52,869 nucleotides of DNA, taken from positions 1-52,869 of the forward strand of contig CALDUO010000173.1 of NCBI GenBank assembly GCA_937923745.1. Reading direction: 5' to 3'. This stretch comes from an uncultured Granulosicoccaceae bacterium. GTDB taxonomy: Bacteria; Pseudomonadota; Gammaproteobacteria; Granulosicoccales; Granulosicoccaceae. The notes under the pieces are model-generated. The model saw only the letters and a list, made by a program, of their open reading frames with translations, was not told where the DNA came from and made no database searches. The translations under genes and the position numbers were made by a program. Positions 33,976 through 42,100 of the stretch are shown piece after piece; the stretch's first letter is position 1, and every line of letters starts with the position of its first letter.

Positions 33976-36417
33976 ATGGGACTCATTTTTTGGCTGGCAG
34001 TGATTTTAGGGTCTCTGTACGCAGTCGCCCGATTCAGACCATCACTGCAACACGCCACTATCGTCGGTGGCATCATTCTGCTGGTCGCCTGGGTGTTGGG
34101 TTTACTGTCCGGATTCTTTGGACTGCTCCTGACAATCATTGCAGTAGCGCTTGGCGTACTGTTTAACGTTCGTAGTCTACGACTGTCTCTGGTCAGCACT
34201 CCGCTGCTAAAATATGTCAGAGCCGTGTTGCCACCCATGTCAGATACCGAACGTGTCGCGATCGATGCCGGTACGGTGTGGTGGGAAGCCGATCTCTTCC
34301 AGGGCGACCCCGACTGGCAGAAACTGCTCAACTATCCCGAAGCTACGCTGACCGAAGAAGAGCAGGCGTTTGTCGATGGTCCGACCAACGAGCTGTGCGC
34401 CATGATGGATGACTGGCAGATTACCTACGAGCTCAACGATCTTCCTCAAGACGTCTGGCAGTACATCAAAGACAATAAATTCCTCGGCATGGTCATCCCG
34501 AAAGAATATGGCGGGCTTGGGTTCTCGGCAATGGCACACTCTGAAGTGGTGATGAAGCTCGCGACACGCAGTGTCACCGGTAGTGTCAGCGTCATGGTAC
34601 CGAACTCGCTTGGCCCGGCAGAACTCCTGTTGCACTACGGCACCGACGAACAAAAAAACTACTACCTGCCTCGTTTGGCGCTCGGCCAGGAAATCCCTTG
34701 TTTTGCCCTGACCGGCCCAACATCCGGATCTGATGCAGGCGCCATGGTCGATTACGGCGTGGTCTGTAAAGGCGAATACAATGGCGAGGAAGTATTGGGT
34801 CTTCGCTGCACATGGAACAAGCGATACATTACGCTGAGTCCGGTAGCCACGTTACTCGGTCTGGCGTTCAGAGCCTATGACCCTGACGGGTTATTGGGTG
34901 ACACCGAAGACCTCGGCATCACATGCGCGATGATCCCAACGTCAACCCCGGGTGTTGAGATTGGCCGTCGTCACTTTCCGCTCAACAGCGCATTTATGAA
35001 CGGACCCAACAGCGGCAACGATGTGTTCATCCCCATGGAATGGATTATCGGCGGGCAGCCCATGCTCGGTCAGGGCTGGCGCATGCTGATGGAATCACTG
35101 TCGGTGGGTCGCGGCATTTCGTTACCGTCCTCCGGTATCGCATCCGGCAAGGCCGTATCGCGATTTGTCGGTGGTTACGCGCGTGTCCGCAAACAGTTTA
35201 ATCTGCCGATCGGTAAATTCGAAGGCGTCGAAGAGGCGCTGGGCCGCATAGCCGGTTACACCTACACCATGGATGCAGGCAGACGCCTCACGTGTGGTGC
35301 ACTCGATCAAGGTGAAAAGCCGTCTGTGGTCTCCGCTATTCTCAAGTACTTTAATACCGAGCACATGCGGTCAGTGATCAACGATGGTATGGATGTCATT
35401 GGTGGTAAGGGTATTTGCATGGGACCTTCTAACTTTCTGGCCCGATCGTATCAGGGCATACCGGTGGGTATCACGGTTGAAGGTGCAAACATTCTGACCC
35501 GCAGCATGATTATTTTTGGTCAGGGCGCGATGCGTTGTCATCCGTGGCTGGTCAGCGAAATCAATTCGGCCTCCATGGAAGACAGTGACGCAGCACTCGA
35601 CAGTTTTGATGAAGCGTTAAGAGGCCATATTGGCTACGGTATTCAAAACGGTGCCCGCGCCTTGTTTCACGGGCTCACAGGTGGGCGATTGCTGAAAGCA
35701 CCGGTATCGGGTCATCAAGCCAAGTACTATCGGCGACTGTCACGCATGAGTGCTGCGTATTCCTTTTTGTCTGATTTTGCGATGCTGTTTCTCGGTGGTG
35801 GACTCAAGCGAAAAGAAATGCTGTCGGGTCGCTTTGCCGATGGCCTGATCTACATGTATATGGCCTCGGCTGTACTCAAGCGCTATGAGGATACGGGCCG
35901 CCCCAAAGAAGACCGTGCCTTAATGGAATGGTCGGTGCGGCATTGTCTGTTTAATGTGCAGGTAGCGCTCGACCAAATTTTGCGTAACTTCCCCAACAAA
36001 TACGTTGGCCTGTTGTTACGTGGCGTTGTTTTTCCGCTGGGTCGTCGCTATCGCACCCCCAACGACAAACTAACGCGAGAGTGTGCAGCGGTATTGATGA
36101 GCGCATCGGATTCGCGAGATCGCCTGACCTCAGGTACTTACATCAATGATCGTCCGGATGATGTCACCGGCGCAATCGAGAACGCATTTAACCTGACGCT
36201 TGCAGCAAAAGATGCTGCCCGCAAACTGAAGAAAAGCCGGACACCAAGAGACTATCGTATGACCGATGCCGAGTGGTACCAGCATCTGCTCGATACCGGT
36301 GTACTGACCCAGACTGAGGTTGATCTGGTCAAACAGGCTGATGAGGCTACGGCAAGAGTCATTGCGGTAGATGATTTTCCGAATGATTTCCGTCAAAGCG
36401 GACCGGCACACAGCTAA
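33976..36417 (+). CDS. fadE: Acyl-CoA dehydrogenase FadE
   Basis: First oxidation step of fatty acid beta-oxidation. The 813 residues match the long FadE form (E. coli about 814) rather than the usual ~380-residue dehydrogenases. Two or three N-terminal membrane helices lie at about 2-70. The dehydrogenase core shows GMVIPKEYGGLGFS, CFALTGPTSGSDAG, and GGKGICMGPSNFLARSYQGIPV with the VEGANILTRSM stretch. The C-terminal DUF1974-like region has AYSFLSDFAMLFLGGGLKRKEMLSGRFAD. The fadL-lipase operon just downstream fits a lipid-use neighbourhood. Confidence 0.95.
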   Translation: MGLIFWLAVILGSLYAVARFRPSLQHATIVGGIILLVAWVLGLLSGFFGLLLTIIAVALGVLFNVRSLRLSLVSTPLLKYVRAVLPPMSDTERVAIDAGTVWWEADLFQGDPDWQKLLNYPEATLTEEEQAFVDGPTNELCAMMDDWQITYELNDLPQDVWQYIKDNKFLGMVIPKEYGGLGFSAMAHSEVVMKLATRSVTGSVSVMVPNSLGPAELLLHYGTDEQKNYYLPRLALGQEIPCFALTGPTSGSDAGAMVDYGVVCKGEYNGEEVLGLRCTWNKRYITLSPVATLLGLAFRAYDPDGLLGDTEDLGITCAMIPTSTPGVEIGRRHFPLNSAFMNGPNSGNDVFIPMEWIIGGQPMLGQGWRMLMESLSVGRGISLPSSGIASGKAVSRFVGGYARVRKQFNLPIGKFEGVEEALGRIAGYTYTMDAGRRLTCGALDQGEKPSVVSAILKYFNTEHMRSVINDGMDVIGGKGICMGPSNFLARSYQGIPVGITVEGANILTRSMIIFGQGAMRCHPWLVSEINSASMEDSDAALDSFDEALRGHIGYGIQNGARALFHGLTGGRLLKAPVSGHQAKYYRRLSRMSAAYSFLSDFAMLFLGGGLKRKEMLSGRFADGLIYMYMASAVLKRYEDTGRPKEDRALMEWSVRHCLFNVQVALDQILRNFPNKYVGLLLRGVVFPLGRRYRTPNDKLTRECAAVLMSASDSRDRLTSGTYINDRPDDVTGAIENAFNLTLAAKDAARKLKKSRTPRDYRMTDAEWYQHLLDTGVLTQTEVDLVKQADEATARVIAVDDFPNDFRQSGPAHS

Positions 36418-36430
36418 CGTTGCCGGTTAA

Positions 36431-36456
36431 GGTGGTGGCTGTTGTCAGCCACCACC
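36431..36456 (+). terminator. Perfect hairpin after fadE
   Basis: GGTGGTGGCTG (36431-36441) and CAGCCACCACC (36446-36456) are perfectly complementary over 11 bp with a TTGT loop, 14 bp after the fadE stop. A direct T tail is missing; the nearest T run is at 36480-36484. Probably the fadE transcript end. Confidence 0.6.
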
Positions 36457-36484
36457 GCATACTCAATAGCTGAAGAGAATTTTT

Positions 36485-36589
36485 CGGGTAGCTTTGTCGC
36501 CTGCGAGTTGCTACCCGCCAACCCTGTAGTTCCAAAACCGACATCGGGGTCTGTGGTTCCAACGCCATTTTTCTGAGGTATGGCCTCAG
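36485..36589. other. Two further inverted repeats in the fadE-36973 convergent spacer
   Basis: CGGGTAGC (36485-36492) pairs with GCTACCCG (36510-36517). CTGAGG (36573-36578) pairs with CCTCAG (36584-36589). Neither has a T tail on either strand. They lie in the 555-bp spacer between the convergent fadE and the minus-strand lipid operon; no gene is supported there. Confidence 0.5.
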
Positions 36590-36630
36590 GTCTCTTGTCT
36601 AACCACATTGGGTCAGGCACATGGAATCAA

Positions 36631-36711
36631 GCACCTTGATTTTGGCAACGTGAATCTGGCAACTTGAATCTGGCACCGTGAATCTGCACCGTGAATCTGC
36701 ACCTTGGGGTG
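36631..36711 (+). repeat. 13-14 bp GCAACTTGAATCTG array
   Basis: Six units, including GCAACGTGAATCTG, GCAACTTGAATCTG and GCACCGTGAATCT twice. The start resembles GCCAACTTG of the array near 12120. Confidence 0.85.
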
Positions 36712-36857
36712 AGGAATACCGGGTGACGCACGCTGGTTGTGACACGCCGGGAGTTGTTTTTAGGGGGATTTTGGGTGGGGTTGAAAGACTTCAGCGCGTA
36801 GACGAGCCCGTCTGCTGGTCTTCCACTGTTCATATTTGACTGATCGTTAGACAGGCT

Positions 36858-36905
36858 GCCAAATTGGTCACCAGATTGGTCGCCATAGTGGTCGCCAGAT
36901 TGGCA
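36858..36905 (+). repeat. 12-bp GCCAGATTGGTC array
   Basis: Four 12-bp units: GCCAAATTGGTC, ACCAGATTGGTC, GCCATAGTGGTC and GCCAGATTGGCA. GCCAGATTG also occurs in the 8525-8734 array. Confidence 0.85.
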
Positions 36906-36972
36906 ATTAAAGCGATTGCCTCGATCAATCACAGAGCCGATCGGGTAGAGAACCCGATCAGCCCACGATCAT

Positions 36973-37590
36973 TTAGCGGTTGTTTAACAGTGCCGTTTTC
37001 AGTTTTCCCTGCACTGGCTTTTCAGACAGCCAAATACCAAACAATGCCTGTTTAAATGGTAGCCCGGCAATCACACCAACGGCAGTGCCGTTTTTGCTAA
37101 CCGTGGTGCCGGTACCCGGGGCGTAGCTCAATAAAAACTCGTCTTTTTTACTGATCTTCTCATCAAGCAGTGCAATCATCTGATCAATCTCAGCTTGCAC
37201 CGCACTGGTGTCTCCGCCGGTTGATTGTTTGAAGCCACTTTTCAGCGCGTCGATCATTTTTTCTCGTGTGAGAAGACCTGACCGTACTCTGAGCCATAAT
37301 GCCATCGGTTCATCGGCACTGGTGATAGCCGCAGCATCAGTACTGGTTTCAGCGAGATATAAGGCCGCGACATACAACTTAAACACGGCACGGGTCCTCA
37401 TGCCTGCGCCATTTAGCACCAACGTTGAGTCTTCTGCACTCAACGTCTCCGGTACTTTGGTGCCGGAGACATCTTTTGCGCTAACGGTGCTGATGCTGAG
37501 TACAGTCAACGCCAGGATGAATGCGGTAGCAGCCTTTTTTGTCAGCAGGCAAGACGCGGCAAAGCCGCGCCTGTCGAAGGTAAGTTGCAT
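36973..37590 (-). CDS. Secreted chalcone-isomerase-like domain protein
   Basis: A 205-residue protein with an N-terminal export signal (hydrophobic ATAFILALTVLSIS, cleavage likely after STVSA). A chalcone-isomerase-fold domain follows: GAGMRTRAVFKLYVAALYL, ALWLRVRSGLLTREKMIDAL and a closing GIWLSEKPV. Bacterial members have no settled role; related plant proteins of this fold bind fatty acids. It starts 1 bp after the lipase stop, so it belongs to the fadL-lipase operon. ATG 37590 is chosen over far upstream in-frame starts inside the lipase. A role in handling fatty acids in the periplasm is inference from context. Confidence 0.8.
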   Translation of the reverse strand: MQLTFDRRGFAASCLLTKKAATAFILALTVLSISTVSAKDVSGTKVPETLSAEDSTLVLNGAGMRTRAVFKLYVAALYLAETSTDAAAITSADEPMALWLRVRSGLLTREKMIDALKSGFKQSTGGDTSAVQAEIDQMIALLDEKISKKDEFLLSYAPGTGTTVSKNGTAVGVIAGLPFKQALFGIWLSEKPVQGKLKTALLNNR

Positions 37591-37591
37591 C

Positions 37592-39619
37592 TTAGTTGCC
37601 CCTGATGACACTGGTGTCGGTAATGACCAGTGACGTACCCAGCGTTGCCGCAAATGTGGCTGTTTGTGTTTGCATTTCCACTGTCGCCGGAACACTCGCT
37701 GCCGGGCTCAAAATGGTGCCATGGTCTCCAGCGGTGAACTGAACAAGGCCAGCGCCTGCAACCGATGCCGAGGTGGGATTTAGCGGATCAAAACCCATGG
37801 TGCGTGCCAGTGGATCAGTACCGGCCAAGGGTGCACCGGGTACATTGTTGGGCACGGTTTGATCCGGCAGAGAATCGCCGCCATCACCGACGATTTCGGT
37901 CATGTGAATAGCGGCATTGGCTGCCGCCGCGGCACCGAAGTTGATTGCGTCTCCAGAATCAATCACCGTTTGTACCGCCGTCAGGAACTGCTCGAAGTCG
38001 GCCGTGCCCTGTTCGAGACCTGCGGCCGAGAGTCCTGCCAGCAGTGTTGGGCCAAATGCAGGTGATGCCACCAGCATACGGGCAAGTCCTGCTGCGGGCA
38101 TAGCCAGCGTGGCAGCGTTGACTGAATCGTCGAATGCGAGGAACGTGGTCGATACCGTGCCGCCCAGCGAGTGTCCCACGACAGTTTTGCGACTGGTATC
38201 GAGCAGTACGCCGGGTACCGCGTCGAGGCTGGCGCTAAGAACAAACAAATCGGCGGCAGACTGGCGCAAGTTATCACGGGCGTTCAGCAGAAACTGTGGC
38301 GAGTAGAAGTGCGTACCACTGCTGTCGGCAATGCCGTCGGGGCCGGGCGCACCGGTGTCGTTGTTTGCCAGATCGATACCAAAGGTTCTTTCGACATCCG
38401 TTGGGAACGGTGATGCCGTTGCAGACAGCGGATTATCGGCAGCGATACCGTGCATGGGTTGATCGATAGCGATCACTGCATGACCGGCCTGCGCCATGGC
38501 ATCAGCGATGGCCAACATCACGGTGCGGTTACTGGTGATACCGTGAACAAAGATGGTGATGGGCCAACCCGAATCAGGCATGGTCTGGCCGGATGCGGCG
38601 TTAGGCACTGTCATTAACACCGGTACCGTTTGAGTGCTTCTGAGTTCGGGCAGGGTGTTAAACGCTGTCAGGTTAGAACCAGCCGGACCCGTCCAGTTGC
38701 TGCTGATTCCGGCAGGATCATTCGGATTTGCCGGTGCGGTCAGGTAGTACGGCAGGTCAATCGTTCCGATCAGGACATCAGCAATACCCGGCAGCGCGGC
38801 ATTGACGTCATTGGTGGTTAAGCCTGTGGGTGCCATATTGACAGTGGAGCCAACGGTCTGATCTTTCACCGCTTGCAGCACCGGCCGGATGGACTGGGTT
38901 TTCATTGACCAGGCCTGGATCACCGACGCGGCCGGAATGCCCTGGGCGATACCCAGCTCGATCAGTGGTCTTGTCGCCAAACGAACAGGCTCAAGCGCTG
39001 CCGCTTCACCCACGAGTTCAGTGCGACCTGTGACTAGCCGGAAAAAACTGCTGGGGCTGGATGGCACGCCATTGAGGTTAGTCACGGCACTGGTGACGAG
39101 CATCATGTAGGTGGTGTTTTCTGCCAACGGTCTGATCGGAGAAATAGCCAGTGTGGTGCCGCCGGGCACAGACACGACTACATCGTCACTGGTCAGCTCA
39201 CCGGCAACGCCAGTGGGTGTGCCGGTTGCATCGGTGGATAACGCAAAAACACGCACACTGTCACCCAAGACCGCAGACTCAGGATCAATAGGGTCACTAA
39301 AGGAGGTGGTGATGGCCTCGGTGGTTGAGAAACCGTCAAGCGCGTTTAATGCAACCGTCGGGTTGGAGATATCGCTCGCATCGACACCCTCGTCAAGCGG
39401 GATATTCAATGTGCCGTCAAGGCTGCCACCAAACAACAGGTTATTCGGGAATGGGATAGCCCCGGTGGATGGATCGAATGCCGCCTCGGACGCCTGTCCG
39501 GCCACTGCCTGCTCACGTGCTGCATTCAGGTCGGCTTCAAAATCGAAATCAGCGCTGTCAGTACAAGCGCCTAACGCCAGCGCCAGCGGGGCTACAATGC
39601 CGGGAAATAATTTATTCAT
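37592..39619 (-). CDS. Surface lipoprotein lipase, VolA/Pla-1 family
   Basis: A 675-residue predicted lipoprotein (lipobox ALGAC, Cys19). Residues about 45-190 form an Ig-like N-terminal region with FDPSTGAIPFPNNLLF and SPIRPLAENTTYMMLVTSAV, typical of the Pla-1/cef-type extracellular lipases. The C-terminal alpha/beta hydrolase has IFVHGITSNRT, an IDQPMHGI segment and the nucleophile motif VVGHSLGG. In Vibrio the related VolA is a surface lysophospholipase encoded beside fadL, releasing fatty acid for FadL uptake. The same pairing here supports that role. AGGAG precedes the ATG; the gap to fadL is 11 bp. Confidence 0.82.
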   Translation of the reverse strand: MNKLFPGIVAPLALALGACTDSADFDFEADLNAAREQAVAGQASEAAFDPSTGAIPFPNNLLFGGSLDGTLNIPLDEGVDASDISNPTVALNALDGFSTTEAITTSFSDPIDPESAVLGDSVRVFALSTDATGTPTGVAGELTSDDVVVSVPGGTTLAISPIRPLAENTTYMMLVTSAVTNLNGVPSSPSSFFRLVTGRTELVGEAAALEPVRLATRPLIELGIAQGIPAASVIQAWSMKTQSIRPVLQAVKDQTVGSTVNMAPTGLTTNDVNAALPGIADVLIGTIDLPYYLTAPANPNDPAGISSNWTGPAGSNLTAFNTLPELRSTQTVPVLMTVPNAASGQTMPDSGWPITIFVHGITSNRTVMLAIADAMAQAGHAVIAIDQPMHGIAADNPLSATASPFPTDVERTFGIDLANNDTGAPGPDGIADSSGTHFYSPQFLLNARDNLRQSAADLFVLSASLDAVPGVLLDTSRKTVVGHSLGGTVSTTFLAFDDSVNAATLAMPAAGLARMLVASPAFGPTLLAGLSAAGLEQGTADFEQFLTAVQTVIDSGDAINFGAAAAANAAIHMTEIVGDGGDSLPDQTVPNNVPGAPLAGTDPLARTMGFDPLNPTSASVAGAGLVQFTAGDHGTILSPAASVPATVEMQTQTATFAATLGTSLVITDTSVIRGN

Positions 39620-39630
39620 GGTTGCAGCTC

Positions 39631-41037
39631 CTATTTGATAAGCCAGTTGAACTGGGCGCTGATGATGTTGGCGTCTGTGTCGTAAACACCACGAATGGTC
39701 GTGCCACCAGCGCTTTCACTGGCGTTGGCAATAGGGGTGTCATCGACGAACAGGTGAGCAAAGCCAACATCAACCGACATATTCGGGCGAAATTTGTAAC
39801 CTGCACCAAACGCGATCCAGGTCCGGTCATTACCGGGTATACGAGCGGTTCGTAATTGCGGTGACGGCACCGGGTCTTCATCAAAGGCCCAGCCCGCTCG
39901 TAAGGTCAGTTTGTTGCTGTGCGCGTAATTAAGACCAGCAGACAGTCGAACCACGTCCTCATAGCCTTGCGTATTAAAGGTGTCAGGTTGAGCCGGGTTA
40001 TCAAAGACGATACGCAGCTCTTCAAAGGAACTCCAACCGGTCCAGCTGACATCACCGAGTAACTCGACCTTGTCATTGAGTTGGTGTGCCAGAGACATCA
40101 TGACCTGACCGGGCAGGTTTGCCTCGGCGGTGGCACCGCCATTGACGAACAGCGGGATGCTATTGGCTGCCAGCACGGCTGCCAGGCCTGGATTGGTTTC
40201 AAAATCGGCATCACCGTCTAACGAATGATCGATTTTGTGGCGATAGGCAACCCCGAGCTTGGTTTGAGCAGAGGGTTTGTACAGGAGTCCGAGATTGAAG
40301 GTGGCGTCAACGGAATCGCCGTTAATTTCAGCGTAACCGTCGTTGGCTCTTACGCCAGCCGCCGTTAACTGTGCACCGGCACATTGCGCGAGATCGACGC
40401 TGCCGCGACTCACAAGCCCGAGGCAGGTCGCGCCGGAGTCCACCGAGTTGCCGAGTGTTGCATTCATAATCTGCACACTGATGCCTGCGCCAACACTGAA
40501 TTTTTCGTTCACCCGGTACGCAAAGGACGGGTTGATATCAATGACTGATACACCGGACTCGACCGCCTGGTAGCGACCCACCCAATCACGGTCGTATTCT
40601 GTTGAGTTACCGAACGGCACGCTGATGCCGACACCCCAACTCATGTTGTCATTCAGTGGTGCAACATAGTACAGGTTCGGTAAGAAGGTTGCGCCACCGG
40701 CATCAACGTTGGTGTCGCCGGGCACCGCGGTTAATCCAAAAGCTGCGTTTAGCGTGGAGCCCCGGTCTGCAAAGTCACTGTTAACACCGATCACGTGACC
40801 GGCGACGGCAAACTCACGGCTGTCCAGCTCAAGCATACCGGCGGGATTAAACCAGACAGTTGATGCATCGGCAGCAACAGCGCTGGCGCCAGCATAGGCA
40901 TTACCCATGCCCGAGCCGCCTTGTTCAATCAGGGCAAAACCGCCCGCTTGGACGTTGGCTCCGGTCAACAGGGCAGCGATTGTGCCTGCCAGCAGTGTTT
41001 TACGCACCGCCAGTGGCTTGTGGGTGTTAGCACTCAT
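39631..41037 (-). CDS. fadL: FadL/TodX-family outer membrane fatty acid transporter
   Basis: A 468-residue beta-barrel that carries long-chain fatty acids or other hydrophobic molecules across the outer membrane. A signal peptide ends near ANVQA. It is followed by the FadL N-terminal hatch GGFALIEQGGSGMGNAYAG and DASTVWFNPAGM. Alternating amphipathic strands run to the C-terminal aromatic-containing FNWLIK. GAGGA precedes the ATG. It is the first gene of a three-gene minus-strand operon with a lipase and a chalcone-isomerase-like protein, which favours fatty acid as the substrate. Confidence 0.92.
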   Translation of the reverse strand: MSANTHKPLAVRKTLLAGTIAALLTGANVQAGGFALIEQGGSGMGNAYAGASAVAADASTVWFNPAGMLELDSREFAVAGHVIGVNSDFADRGSTLNAAFGLTAVPGDTNVDAGGATFLPNLYYVAPLNDNMSWGVGISVPFGNSTEYDRDWVGRYQAVESGVSVIDINPSFAYRVNEKFSVGAGISVQIMNATLGNSVDSGATCLGLVSRGSVDLAQCAGAQLTAAGVRANDGYAEINGDSVDATFNLGLLYKPSAQTKLGVAYRHKIDHSLDGDADFETNPGLAAVLAANSIPLFVNGGATAEANLPGQVMMSLAHQLNDKVELLGDVSWTGWSSFEELRIVFDNPAQPDTFNTQGYEDVVRLSAGLNYAHSNKLTLRAGWAFDEDPVPSPQLRTARIPGNDRTWIAFGAGYKFRPNMSVDVGFAHLFVDDTPIANASESAGGTTIRGVYDTDANIISAQFNWLIK

Positions 41038-42100
41038 ACATCATAGTCCTCGGTGGAATATTGGATTACAGCCTTTTTCTGCCCGCTTGTTTTATAGCGC
41101 GATGCGGGTTTTCGATTGGCACATGGAGCGTCAGAAAGCATTGAGTGAAACACGGTGGACACAGGTTGCCGGATACACATCCGGGGTGTCCCATTCTCAA
41201 TGCACAACATTCAAACGTACTGTCAGTTCCAGGTCTTAAACGGATCTGCTGGTGTTGACCATTCGCCATCCTACACCGGTACAGGTTGCGGTGTTGGACA
41301 TGCGCGGTTATTCACTTGATTATTCGTTTTACTGTCAAATTGTTAGCCGGGTCAAAATCAGCATGAAGATCTGCCCGGTACTTCCAAACAGTTCGCACTA
41401 CGTGTTTTCCAGCCGGTTAGGGTGTCTGACATTGGCCCGGTTTTGTCTGTGTTTCCCGAGCGACTTATAACCGGAGGCTACCCATGCCCGAGGCGACCTG
41501 TGTTGATGCCATTGCCAACAGTGTGGTCGGCATAGGTTCTGGTGCCGCGTTCTCGACACTTTCGTTTGGCATGCTCGTCTGGAGCGTGCAGTTGCTTCGG
41601 CGCACACGTTCTCCACTGCGGTTCCGGCGCACCATTGACGGCAGAGGCGGTAGCCTGGCAACAGGCAGGTGGTCAGTTGGAACGGCGATTGTGACTACTT
41701 ATTCACTGGATCACCGCGTTCAACAAGCCTAAACTGGCGCTGGAGTATATAACAACTGCGTCAGTTTGTAGCGACACAAAATTTAACATTCGTAACAATT
41801 GCATACCGATGTCGACTTCGGGCATTTTATGTTCGGAACTGAGCTAAACCCGGCCGGTCCTTAGATAACCCACGTGATGATCAGAACACCCAAGCTCGTG
41901 AAATTATGTCTTGTGTTAACGTTCCGCAGTCGCGTGCGTGCCCGGGCCTGCGTGCAGTCAGCAGACCTGTCCCGGGCGTTCGCAGATTGCGTCGCGATGC
42001 CGGGCAGTGTTACCTCGCAAGCACACCTGTCGCTTCGGCAATGCGAGGGCGCTGAGTCACGTGTTATCCCCACTGCAGAAGGACCAGAGACCTTAGCCAG
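41038..42100. other. 1.06-kb spacer between fadL and the MoxR operon
   Basis: This is the longest spacer in the window. It should hold the promoters of the divergent fadL and MoxR operons. An AT-rich stretch at 41741-41800 is the likeliest promoter region for the latter, but no clear -35/-10 pair was found. Only one weakly supported small ORF (41484-41732) stands out. No RNA gene is recognised. Confidence 0.5.
41484..41732 (+). CDS. Possible small membrane protein
   Basis: Not recognised. The 82-residue ORF has a good ribosome site (GGAGG ending 8 bp before the ATG). One hydrophobic, Gly/Ser-rich stretch (about residues 11-40) is followed directly by a basic segment, RRTRSPLRFRR, a normal topology signal. 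The last 30 residues look random. Overlapping ORFs exist on the other strand, so it may be chance. Confidence 0.3.
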   Translation: MPEATCVDAIANSVVGIGSGAAFSTLSFGMLVWSVQLLRRTRSPLRFRRTIDGRGGSLATGRWSVGTAIVTTYSLDHRVQQA

